Shown: positions 9,189-16,440 of the stretch, piece by piece
Numbering within the stretch: the first letter of the stretch is position 1
How the letters are laid out: each line of letters opens with the position of its first letter
From: CAITZA01 sp937915285
Lineage (GTDB): Bacteria; Desulfobacterota; Desulfomonilia; Desulfomonilales; Desulfomonilaceae
Assembly: GCA_036821825.1 (NCBI GenBank)
Contig: DAISIV010000035.1
Span: forward strand, 1 to 35,791
DNA: 35,791 nt
Direction of reading: 5' to 3'
Position numbers and translations under genes: made by a program
Notes under the pieces: generated by a model
Seen by the model: only the letters and a program-made list of their open reading frames with translations
Told to the model about the DNA's origin: nothing
The model's database searches: none

Positions 9189-9373
9189 TATCAGAACGTT
9201 GACTTTTAACTGGGGCACTACTGTTACTTTTCCGGGATGGATTACGTCATCGGGTTCTGAATCTTTGAACTTTTTTTCCAGAGATCAGACAAAGCTTTTT
9301 CTGCTCTGAGGAGGTTCTCTAGCTTTTTATTGCTTGACTTAGTTTTTCTGTAAAGATAGTTTCAATTAAGCTA

Positions 9374-9391
9374 GGTTCTGAATACAGAACC
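9374..9391. promoter_or_regulatory. Perfect inverted repeat, operator candidate
   Basis: GGTTCTG (9374-9380), a 4-base AATA centre, and CAGAACC (9385-9391) form an 18-bp perfect dyad with an A/T centre, a typical shape for a dimeric repressor or activator site. It lies about 190 bp downstream of the promoter candidate and 280 bp before the FAD-subunit gene. As RNA it would be a 7-bp hairpin with a tetraloop, but no U-run follows, so it is not an intrinsic terminator. Confidence 0.4.
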
Positions 9392-9674
9392 ATTGGCTAG
9401 AAAAAACTGCAACAGAATTCAGTTCATCTTTAAGTATAATTGTATATCAGCCCTACCAGGCTTGGGTTACCATAAGAAATCCCGGATGCGGAGATGAGAG
9501 GTTTAGCCAGTCAAAATGCCCTTGGGCGCCTATACTAGATCCAGGATGGAGGCGAGTCAGGGTAAGTGACTGAAATATCAATCATCTCGTCATTTAACCT
9601 TAAGCCGGCATAATTTAAAGTCCTCAAGGCCTCTTACTCTGGAGGTCAAATCACAAGATCAGGGGGAGGGTGAA

Positions 9675-10562
9675 ATGCTCCTGCCAAAATTTCAGTATCA
9701 TGAACCAAAAACCCTGGAAGAGGTTTTACGCCTGCTTTCTGAGCTTGGGGGTAATGCCAAACTGCTGGCGGGTGGAACTGACCTCCTGGTGAGGATGAAG
9801 CTCGGGGTAGACAGGCCATCGCATGTCATATCGCTTGAGAAGGTTCCCCGGCTAAATGAAATCACTCTCCGTGAGACGCATGGAGTTGGGATCGGTTCTG
9901 CTGTTACGGCTGCAGAGCTTGCGGAAAACGAATTAATCCGTGACAGATTTGTTCCATTGGCCATAGCCAGTAGCAGATTGGGGGCGCCGATGATTCGAAA
10001 TCGGGCTACCATAGGCGGCAATCTGGTCAATGCCAGGCCTGCTGCCGATCTATCACCGGCCTGCATGGTTTTGTCGGCAAACCTGAAAATCAAGAGCCTG
10101 AACATGGAACGTCATGTCTCGGCCAACGATTTTTTCGTGGGGCCAGGACAGACAGTGCTTGAGGACAATGAACTGCTCGTGGGTGTGGAAATTGAGACGC
10201 CGCCGCCATGGACTGGAGGGTCCTACCTGAAACTTGGCGCAAGAAAGGCGTTGGAAATCTCCATGGTCAATGTCGCCTGTCTGCTCACTCTCTCATCTTC
10301 TGACGGGCATATATCTGACGTCCGGCTAGCCTTGGGAGCGGTGGCTCCTACTCCTGTGCGGGCGTTGGCGGCAGAGGAATTCCTTTTGGGTCAGAAGCCT
10401 TCCGAGTCCTTATTTAAAGAGGCTGGGGCCATCGGTGTCGGCATGTGCAGCCCGATCACTGATCACAGGGGCACGATGGAATACAGATGCATGATGATTG
10501 AGTCACTTACCCATCGGGCTCTGCAGCAGGCTTACCATAAAGCCGTGGAGTGGAAGCCCTAG
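9675..10562 (+). CDS. Molybdenum hydroxylase, FAD-binding medium subunit (CoxM/HcrB-like)
   Basis: This 295-residue subunit belongs to the FAD_binding_5 / CO dehydrogenase flavoprotein C-terminal family. The two FAD-binding motifs are clear: AGGTDLL at 32-38 and TIGGN at 112-116. It passes electrons between the FeS subunit and an external carrier. The true beta subunit of Thauera 4-hydroxybenzoyl-CoA reductase carries an extra loop binding a [4Fe-4S] cluster after the TIGGN region. Here there is no insertion and only one cysteine (C129) there, so this enzyme lacks that cluster. ATG 9675 follows GGGGAGG by 5-6 bases. It is the first gene of a three-subunit operon (FAD, FeS, Mo order). Confidence 0.93.
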   Translation: MLLPKFQYHEPKTLEEVLRLLSELGGNAKLLAGGTDLLVRMKLGVDRPSHVISLEKVPRLNEITLRETHGVGIGSAVTAAELAENELIRDRFVPLAIASSRLGAPMIRNRATIGGNLVNARPAADLSPACMVLSANLKIKSLNMERHVSANDFFVGPGQTVLEDNELLVGVEIETPPPWTGGSYLKLGARKALEISMVNVACLLTLSSSDGHISDVRLALGAVAPTPVRALAAEEFLLGQKPSESLFKEAGAIGVGMCSPITDHRGTMEYRCMMIESLTHRALQQAYHKAVEWKP

Positions 10563-10634
10563 AACATGTCAGCCGTTCTGGCGTGTTGGTCTTGGAATGC
10601 AAGAACTTGATGTCGACAGAATCAGGAGAGTCCG

Positions 10635-11117
10635 ATGAAACAGATAATCAGATTGACAATTAACGGCGAAACGGTTGAAGCCGCTGTTGAGCCAAACCGC
10701 ACACTCCTGCAATTTTTGCGAGAGGATTTGGGATTGACAGGAACCAAACACGGATGTGGACTCGGGGATTGTGGCGCATGTACTGTCATCATGGAAGGTA
10801 GGGCTGTAAACTCATGCCTGGTTTTGGCAATACAGGCTAATGGCAAGGATATATTGACGATAGAGGGAATGGCTGATGGAGCGACGCTTCATCCGATCCA
10901 GCAGGCTTTTGTTGATAAAGGCGCCATTCAATGCGGCTTTTGCACTCCCGGTATGATTTTGTCAGCCAAGGCTTTGCTGGACTCGAACCCGAAGCCAACT
11001 GAGATGGAAATCCGGACTGCCATCTCGGGTAATCTATGCCGATGCACCGGGTATCAGAAAATAGTAGAGGCGATTGAGGCAGCCGCCGAAACGATGAGTT
11101 CAGAGGAGGTGTCGTAA
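10635..11117 (+). CDS. Molybdenum hydroxylase, 2x[2Fe-2S] small subunit (CoxS/HcrC-like)
   Basis: This 160-residue protein has the two standard clusters of the xanthine oxidase family. A plant-type ferredoxin cluster is bound by C41, C46, C49 and C61, and an alpha-helical cluster by C100, C103, C135 and C137 (CGFC ... CRC). Length and motif spacing are typical. It carries electrons between the molybdenum cofactor of the large subunit and the FAD of the medium subunit. The start ATG 10635 has AGGAG 6 bases upstream. The gene lies 72 bp after the FAD subunit and ends one base before the large-subunit start, so translation is probably coupled. Confidence 0.96.
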   Translation: MKQIIRLTINGETVEAAVEPNRTLLQFLREDLGLTGTKHGCGLGDCGACTVIMEGRAVNSCLVLAIQANGKDILTIEGMADGATLHPIQQAFVDKGAIQCGFCTPGMILSAKALLDSNPKPTEMEIRTAISGNLCRCTGYQKIVEAIEAAAETMSSEEVS

Positions 11118-11118
11118 C

Positions 11119-13470
11119 ATGAATGAATACAGCGTGCTGAACTCCAGGGTTCCCAGATTAGACGCTCCCCAAAAGGCGACCGGCAAAGCCAGGTATGCTG
11201 ACGACATGAAATTCCCCGGTATGCTTTACGCCTCAATTCTCCAAAGCCCTCTCGCTCACGCCAGAATCATCAACATTGACACTTCCAAGGCAAGAAAACT
11301 TAAAGGTGTTAAGGCGGTAGTCACGGCCAAAGAGGCAGGGCTGGTCAAATATGGTGTTTCGCCTGCCCGTTATGATGAAACACTTTTCGCTCATGACAAG
11401 GTCCGCTATGTCGGTGATGAGATCGCCGCCGTGGCTGCGGTAGATCAGGCTACAGCCATGGAGGCCTTAAGCCTGATTAAGGTCGATTATCAGGAACTTC
11501 CAGCTATCTTCGACATGTTTGAAGCCATGAAGGAAGGCGCTCCCCAGATTCATGATGAATACCCCGGCAACCTGAATGCCGAAGTTCACCAGGAATTTGG
11601 CGATACTGAGGCGGCATTTGCGGAATGCGACCTGATAGTCGATCACACTTTTCTGAACAAGCGCCAGGACGCCGCCTTCCTGGAACCTCATTCCTGTGTG
11701 GCAATATATGATCTGGACGGACGGCTCACGCTACACACATCCACTCAGGTCCCTCATTATGTCATGAGAACGGTTGCGATGGTTCTCAAGATACCGGTTG
11801 GTAACGTCAGAGTCATAAAACCTTATGTTGGTGGAGGATTTGGGCCCAAGTGCGAGGCGACACCTCTTGAAATGAGCTGCTCGCTGCTTTCGCGCGAGAC
11901 GGGCAGGCCGGTAAAAATGACTTACTCCCGGGAGCAGGTATTCCTTCACAGCCGTGCACGCCACCAGTTCTTCGCCGAGATGTCCCTGGGACTGAAAAAA
12001 GACGGGACCATGGTAGCTCTGAAAAACAAGGCCATCCTGGACGGCGGGGCTTACACGAGTTTTGGTATAGCCACGGTATATTATGCAGGATCATTACTTG
12101 GCGGTCCCTATAAACTCAAGGCCATGAAATATGACGGCTACAGGGCCTACACCAACAAGCCTGCTTGTGGGGCACAGCGGGGGCATGGAGGGGTGGCTCA
12201 CCGGGCGGCGTTCGAACAACTCATTGATATGGCGTCCGAAAAATTGGGTATGGATCCTATTGAGCTTCGGCTGAAGAATATCATGACCACGGGTGACATG
12301 ACGGTGAATGAGCTTGACATGTCGAGCCTTGGGATGAGGGAATGTATCGAGGCGGTAAAAGATCATTCCGGTTGGAAAGACAAAAAGGGACGTCTCCCCA
12401 GAGGGAAGGGAATCGGCATGGCCTGCGGTTTCTTTGTCTCAGGCGCCGGCTATCCCATATACAGGTCCGACACTTATCATTCAACAGTAGTCATCAAACT
12501 CAGTGAGGATGGCGGAACCGCTACTGTTCAGACAGGCTCTGCTGAGATAGGACAGGGGTCTGATACTACCATGGCAATGATTGCAGCCGAAACGCTCGGT
12601 ATTCCTCTGGAGAAAGTCAAGGTTATCTCTGGTGATACAGACTTGAGCGTTGATCTGGGGGCATATTCATCTCGTCAGACGATGATGACCGGCCACGCTA
12701 CGCGCGACGCTGCTCAACAGATAAAGGAAATAATATTGCGTTACCTGTCCCAGGAAATGGGATGCCCCGAAGAGTCCATTACCTTTTGTAACGGGATAGT
12801 AAAATTCGATGGTCAGCCGGGCAATTTTGAAAAGATCCGATCACTGTACATCAAGGAACACAGAGGCTGGACCGATCAACCCGCCGGCGAATTCCTCTCA
12901 TTCAGGGAGGCCGCCAGGATGGCTTACCTCAAATATGGCACGATAGTTGGGACCGGCAAGTACAAGCCGCCTCGTCTGGGAGGATCTTACAAGGGAGCGG
13001 CTGTTGGGACTTCACCGGCCTATGGCTGTTCCGCCCAGGTCGTGGAGGTAGAAGTAGATATGGAAACGGGCGAGGTTACGGTCGAAAACATGACCGACGC
13101 CCATGACTGTGGCCTGGCTATTAACAAAACGCTCGTAGAGGGACAGATGCAGGGCTCTCTATCGATGGGATTGGGCGAATGCCTCTTTGAAGAGGTTAAA
13201 TTCGATTCCCGGGGTCGGGTTTTGAACCCTTCTCTTGGCGAATACCGAATACCCACTGCCTTGGACATGCCCAACGTCAAGTCGATAATCGTTGAATCCA
13301 ATGAGCCCAATGGGCCCTATGGCGCCAAAGAGGTGGGGGAAGGCGCAATAATGCCAACTATTCCGGCAATTCTCAATGCCATCCACGACGCCACGGGCGT
13401 CAGGATAAATGAGTTGCCGGTTACATCCGAGCGACTGTACGTAACCATGAAGAAAAAGGAACTGGAATAA
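11119..13470 (+). CDS. Molybdopterin large subunit, 4-hydroxybenzoyl-CoA reductase/CoxL family
   Basis: This 783-residue catalytic subunit has an N-terminal aldehyde oxidase a/b hammerhead domain (to about residue 120) followed by the molybdopterin-binding region. Visible motifs are the GGGFGPK loop at 238-244, the active-site loop C350-G-A-Q-R-G-H-G357, and GAKEVGE with the presumed base Glu741. The CGAxRGHG loop differs from the AYRCSFR loop of form I CO dehydrogenase and, from memory, fits the 4-hydroxybenzoyl-CoA reductase alpha branch. The reaction is probably reductive removal, or hydroxylation, of a ring position on an aryl-CoA or related heteroaromatic. The exact substrate is not determinable. 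A GAGGAGGTG sits 8 bases before the start. An aryl-CoA ligase downstream supports an aromatic-acid role. Confidence 0.93.
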   Translation: MNEYSVLNSRVPRLDAPQKATGKARYADDMKFPGMLYASILQSPLAHARIINIDTSKARKLKGVKAVVTAKEAGLVKYGVSPARYDETLFAHDKVRYVGDEIAAVAAVDQATAMEALSLIKVDYQELPAIFDMFEAMKEGAPQIHDEYPGNLNAEVHQEFGDTEAAFAECDLIVDHTFLNKRQDAAFLEPHSCVAIYDLDGRLTLHTSTQVPHYVMRTVAMVLKIPVGNVRVIKPYVGGGFGPKCEATPLEMSCSLLSRETGRPVKMTYSREQVFLHSRARHQFFAEMSLGLKKDGTMVALKNKAILDGGAYTSFGIATVYYAGSLLGGPYKLKAMKYDGYRAYTNKPACGAQRGHGGVAHRAAFEQLIDMASEKLGMDPIELRLKNIMTTGDMTVNELDMSSLGMRECIEAVKDHSGWKDKKGRLPRGKGIGMACGFFVSGAGYPIYRSDTYHSTVVIKLSEDGGTATVQTGSAEIGQGSDTTMAMIAAETLGIPLEKVKVISGDTDLSVDLGAYSSRQTMMTGHATRDAAQQIKEIILRYLSQEMGCPEESITFCNGIVKFDGQPGNFEKIRSLYIKEHRGWTDQPAGEFLSFREAARMAYLKYGTIVGTGKYKPPRLGGSYKGAAVGTSPAYGCSAQVVEVEVDMETGEVTVENMTDAHDCGLAINKTLVEGQMQGSLSMGLGECLFEEVKFDSRGRVLNPSLGEYRIPTALDMPNVKSIIVESNEPNGPYGAKEVGEGAIMPTIPAILNAIHDATGVRINELPVTSERLYVTMKKKELE

Positions 13471-13690
13471 GCCCCTGTCCTGGTCAGAATGGCCAGGACA
13501 AAAGGGTTTTGCCGGATTACCATTCCATTCCCTGTAAAGAATGGTCGCCCAATGTCTCAAACTGCATTCTTATGGACTTTTTGAGGTTTTTTCCCGTTTT
13601 ATCCATGTGAAACAACTCGATCGGTCATGTGACGTCAAGCTCGACACTTCGGGGGGCATTCTGTAACAATAGCTTAGGGAGGGACTGCCC
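13471..13690 (+). promoter_or_regulatory. Spacer between molybdoenzyme and ligase genes
   Basis: After the hairpin at 13476-13500 there is a second small stem, CCATTC/GAATGG at 13525-13544 with an 8-base loop. A T-rich stretch follows at about 13575-13600. No convincing promoter is visible. The region ends in a strong AGGGAGGG Shine-Dalgarno for the ligase. The 220-bp gap makes separate regulation of the ligase possible. Confidence 0.35.
13476..13500 (+). terminator. Hairpin after the molybdoenzyme operon
   Basis: TGTCCTGG (13476-13483) and CCAGGACA (13493-13500) form a perfect 8-bp stem with a 9-base loop, starting 5 bases after the large-subunit stop. Only AAAGGG and a short TTTT (13507-13510) follow, so it is either a weak intrinsic terminator or a 3'-end-protecting stem that lets some transcripts continue into the ligase gene. 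Confidence 0.5.
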
Positions 13691-15028
13691 ATGGATTCGA
13701 AGGTTTCGTATTGGAATCCCCATCTGGAAACCATGCCTGTCGAAAGATTACAGGAGCTTCAGCTCAGAAAATTCAGGAGAATCCTTGAATGGGGTTATCA
13801 AAACTCAAAATTCCATCGTGGACTGTATGATTCGGCGGGCTTAAAGCCTGGTGACATAAAGGAGCTGGAGGATATACGTCTGGTTCCTAAGGTGGAAAAG
13901 TCCATGATGCGGGAGATACAGCGCAAGGAACCTTTTCCTTACGGAGACATACTTTGCGTCCCACTTGAAGAAGTGACTGAGTTCAGGCAGACCAGCGGAA
14001 CGACGGGACAGCCGGTCTATCAACCTGACACATGGCAGGATTGGGAGTGGTGGTCCGAATGCTGGGCCACCCTGTTATGGGCTCAGGGCTACCGGCCGTC
14101 TGATCGAGTGTTCATCCCTTTTGGATACAATATATTTGTGGCCTTTTGGGCCGGACATTACGCCAGTGAAAAGATCGGATGTGAGACAGTTCCGGGGGGA
14201 GTTCTGGATACAGAATCGCGTATCCTGAAAATGAAGGAAATAGGCGCGACTGCCTTGATGGCGACCCCGACTTACGTCCTGGGAATGGCTGATACGGCTA
14301 GAAACAAGCTGGGAGTCGATCCGGCGGAGTATCTTTCGATAGGCAGGATCACCTGCGCTGGCGAACCTGGAGCCCTTGTTCCGGCGACCAAGAAAAGAAT
14401 TGAAGCGGCATGGGCAGCGAAAGTATTTGATCATGTGGGAGCGACCGAGATCGGGGCGTGGGGGTTCGAGTGTAGCAGTCAGCCAGGCGCCCTTCACATA
14501 AATGAGGCCATGTTTCTTGCCGAGATAGAGGACCTGGAAACCGGAGATGTCATAACTGAACCCGGTAGACCAGGCAAGTTGGTAATTACGGCCCTCGACC
14601 GTATTGCTCAGCCATGCATCCGTTTTGACGCCAAGGACATAGTTGAGTATGCTGATTACAATTGCGAGTGCGGACGGACTTTCAGGCTTTTGAAGGGTGG
14701 GGTCATCGGAAGGGCTGACGACATAACCAAGGTTAAGGGGGTTCTTTTGGCGCCCTCCGCCATTGAAGACGTTGTTCGCTCGATACCGGCCTTAGGTAAT
14801 GAATATGAGGTGACGGTAGACAAGAAGGGAGACATTGACGAAATATCCCTGAAGGTGGAGGCTTTGGTCAAGTCAGAATCGGAAATTGAAGAACTTAAAT
14901 CCCGTTTGAAAACGGAATTGAGGCTGAAAACTAACCTGGGATACAAGTTAGAGTTGTTTCCTGAGGGCAGCTTACCCAGATACGAGGTTAAAGCAAAGAG
15001 ATTTAAAGACCTTAGAAAGAAAGGTTAA
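13691..15028 (+). CDS. Phenylacetate-CoA ligase (PaaK)-like adenylate-forming enzyme
   Basis: This 445-residue enzyme, of normal PaaK length, would activate an aryl or arylacetic acid to its CoA thioester with ATP. The phosphate-binding loop TSGTTG is at 101-106. A GATEIGAWG motif follows mid-protein, then a CxC-GR-T segment and GRADD typical of PaaK, and a C-terminal AMP-binding domain ending in a KAKR segment. The start ATG 13691 is preceded by GGGAGGG at a 6-8 base spacing. Its position after the aryl-CoA-reductase-like genes suggests the ligase makes the substrate for that enzyme. The acid cannot be named: benzoate, hydroxybenzoate, phenylacetate or another are all possible. The next gene begins 4 bases after its stop. 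Confidence 0.92.
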   Translation: MDSKVSYWNPHLETMPVERLQELQLRKFRRILEWGYQNSKFHRGLYDSAGLKPGDIKELEDIRLVPKVEKSMMREIQRKEPFPYGDILCVPLEEVTEFRQTSGTTGQPVYQPDTWQDWEWWSECWATLLWAQGYRPSDRVFIPFGYNIFVAFWAGHYASEKIGCETVPGGVLDTESRILKMKEIGATALMATPTYVLGMADTARNKLGVDPAEYLSIGRITCAGEPGALVPATKKRIEAAWAAKVFDHVGATEIGAWGFECSSQPGALHINEAMFLAEIEDLETGDVITEPGRPGKLVITALDRIAQPCIRFDAKDIVEYADYNCECGRTFRLLKGGVIGRADDITKVKGVLLAPSAIEDVVRSIPALGNEYEVTVDKKGDIDEISLKVEALVKSESEIEELKSRLKTELRLKTNLGYKLELFPEGSLPRYEVKAKRFKDLRKKG

Positions 15029-15032
15029 CTCC

Positions 15033-15209
15033 ATGACGACCGAACATGAAATACGTCAACTCTATGATAACGTTAAACAGTTGAATGAATTAACGCTAAA
15101 AATTTATAATAGTTCGGATAGCTTTCCTGCTGTTAACAGAAATTGTAAAAGAATACTGGCTTCTGTCAAAATGCTCATGCTAAATCTGGAGCAGGCCGAC
15201 ACGGTCTGA
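15033..15209 (+). CDS. Small helical protein coupled to the ligase gene
   Basis: This 58-residue protein begins MTTEHEIRQLYDNVKQLNE and ends LMLNLEQADTV. It starts 4 bases after the ligase stop, with AAAGG 9 bases before ATG. It looks like two amphipathic helices split by an NSSDSFPAVNRN turn, with regularly spaced Leu/Ile/Val. There is no membrane segment or metal motif, and only one cysteine. I do not recognise a named family, though similar small proteins may accompany PaaK-like genes in related bacteria (recollection only). Tight coupling suggests a partner or stabiliser of the ligase. It is real on the evidence of spacing, ribosome site and helical pattern, but its function is unknown. 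Confidence 0.7.
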   Translation: MTTEHEIRQLYDNVKQLNELTLKIYNSSDSFPAVNRNCKRILASVKMLMLNLEQADTV

Positions 15210-15224
15210 GGGGGCAGGCTTATT

Positions 15225-16067
15225 TTAGCGCAAACGTTTTACAGAGAGTTCTTCAAGACTTTTGTGTAGCTCATCAATGGCTGGCTCAGTCTGTCGATAA
15301 ACATCCTCTATCTTGTTGAAGTCGAACATTCTGACGTCATTGATTTCGGGATGTATGTAAACATCTGGTTTTTGGCGTTTCATTTTCGCGGCTAACGCCG
15401 CTATCTGCATAATGTCGAAAGCGCCAAGTATCGACTCCAGAACGGATGGAGCGTCATTCCTTCCTGAAGTTCGAGACTTGGCGACGTTCACTGCTATCGA
15501 GATGTCACACCGGGGGATTACATGGTCGTAGGGAACAAGGTTCACGACCCCTCCGTCAACAAGCGTCCTTTCCCCTATAATCACTGGACTAAAAACCCCA
15601 GGAACCGCCATGCTCGCCTTGATTGCAGGGAGAAGGTCTCCACTTTCGAAAATGACTTCTGTGCCCCCCCAGAAATCGGCTGCTATAACAATCAGAGGTA
15701 TTTCAAGTTTTTCAAAGGTGTTTTCCCCTACCTCCAACAAAAGGTAGTCTAGGAACTTATCAGCATTTATGAGCCCTCCCCTACCGAGATCAAAAGAAAA
15801 GGCGTCCACCCATTTCAGAAGGTCCGTCTTCTTCCTGAAAATATCCGGCCATGTATCGCTCTCCAGTACAGCATGTCTTGCGATTTGTTCCCTGATTTGC
15901 TTCCCGGACAGCCCCGAGGCATACAGCGCTCCAATGACCGCCCCCATGCTTGTCCCGGCTATCACATCAGGGCGATAGCCAAGCTCATCAAGCGCCTCTA
16001 AAACAAGAACATGCGCCAGACCTCGCACCCCTCCTCCACCCAAAGCCACACCGATGCTTCTGGTCAT
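15225..16067 (-). CDS. Patatin-like phospholipase/acyl hydrolase (RssA/YchK type)
   Basis: This 280-residue patatin-domain protein has an oxyanion hole GGGGVRG at 10-16, nucleophile elbow G-T-S40-M-G, and the catalytic Asp in D171-G-G. Both members of the Ser-Asp dyad are therefore present. The length fits the compact bacterial RssA/YchK-type family, which hydrolyses lipid or acyl esters. The substrate is unknown. No signal peptide or membrane segment is seen, so it should be cytoplasmic or peripheral. The start ATG 16067 has GAGAGG 5 bases upstream. It converges on the small ligase-linked gene with a 15-bp gap and diverges from the next kinase. Confidence 0.93.
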   Translation of the reverse strand: MTRSIGVALGGGGVRGLAHVLVLEALDELGYRPDVIAGTSMGAVIGALYASGLSGKQIREQIARHAVLESDTWPDIFRKKTDLLKWVDAFSFDLGRGGLINADKFLDYLLLEVGENTFEKLEIPLIVIAADFWGGTEVIFESGDLLPAIKASMAVPGVFSPVIIGERTLVDGGVVNLVPYDHVIPRCDISIAVNVAKSRTSGRNDAPSVLESILGAFDIMQIAALAAKMKRQKPDVYIHPEINDVRMFDFNKIEDVYRQTEPAIDELHKSLEELSVKRLR

Positions 16068-16440
16068 GGAATCCTCTCAACAAAATTTTTCTGCGCCATT
16101 CCGGACAAAGCTGGCCAACCCTAGACAGATTCCCAGGTTTCTTTACCCACAGAAAGAACCCCGACTCCTGGCCTATCACAAAATTCCGACTATAAAAATG
16201 CAAAATTTCTTTGACTTATCAACTATGGCGACATTATCCTGAAATGGTAACATGATCTTTCAAAAAAGCTAGGCCAATATAAGCCAATGAAGGGTCCGTT
16301 CTTAATTACAGGTTCCGTTTTGTCTGATTGACTAAATCAATACAGTTCAAACATTTTGGCTTCAAACTCCTGGATGGCAGTTTTGAAATCAGCCGCAATA
16401 AATTGTTCAGGACCAATTATCTTAGACGGAGTCCGGTTTA
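16068..16440. promoter_or_regulatory. Divergent intergenic region
   Basis: This 373-bp AT-rich stretch lies between the patatin gene (-) and a hybrid kinase (+). A possible promoter for the kinase is TTGACT (16211-16216) with CATTAT (16232-16237), but the spacer is only 15 bases. A TGATT/AATCA small dyad lies near 16325-16340. GGAG at 16428-16431 serves the kinase start. No gene or RNA could be recognised. Confidence 0.3.

Larger units (their letters stand above)
9023..9674. promoter_or_regulatory. 650-bp control region between divergent kinase and molybdoenzyme genes
   Basis: There is no credible coding sequence here. The stretch is AT-rich and separates the minus-strand kinase from the plus-strand catabolic operon. 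It holds a good sigma-70-type promoter, a perfect 7-bp dyad and recurring GTTCTG/CAGAAC hexamers, each listed or discussed separately. The operon's first gene has a strong Shine-Dalgarno (GGGGAGG at about 9663-9669). If the 9160-9188 promoter drives it, the transcript has a leader of about 480 bases, long enough for leader-based control. I could not assign a known riboswitch class. Confidence 0.5.

Noticed and set aside
9698..10105. 135-codon frame antisense to the FAD subunit
   Set aside because: It lies opposite well-conserved FAD motifs and shows no domain or ribosome site.
14075..14497. 140-codon frame antisense to the aryl-CoA ligase
   Set aside because: Overlaps conserved ligase motifs on the other strand. 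No ribosome site or known domain.
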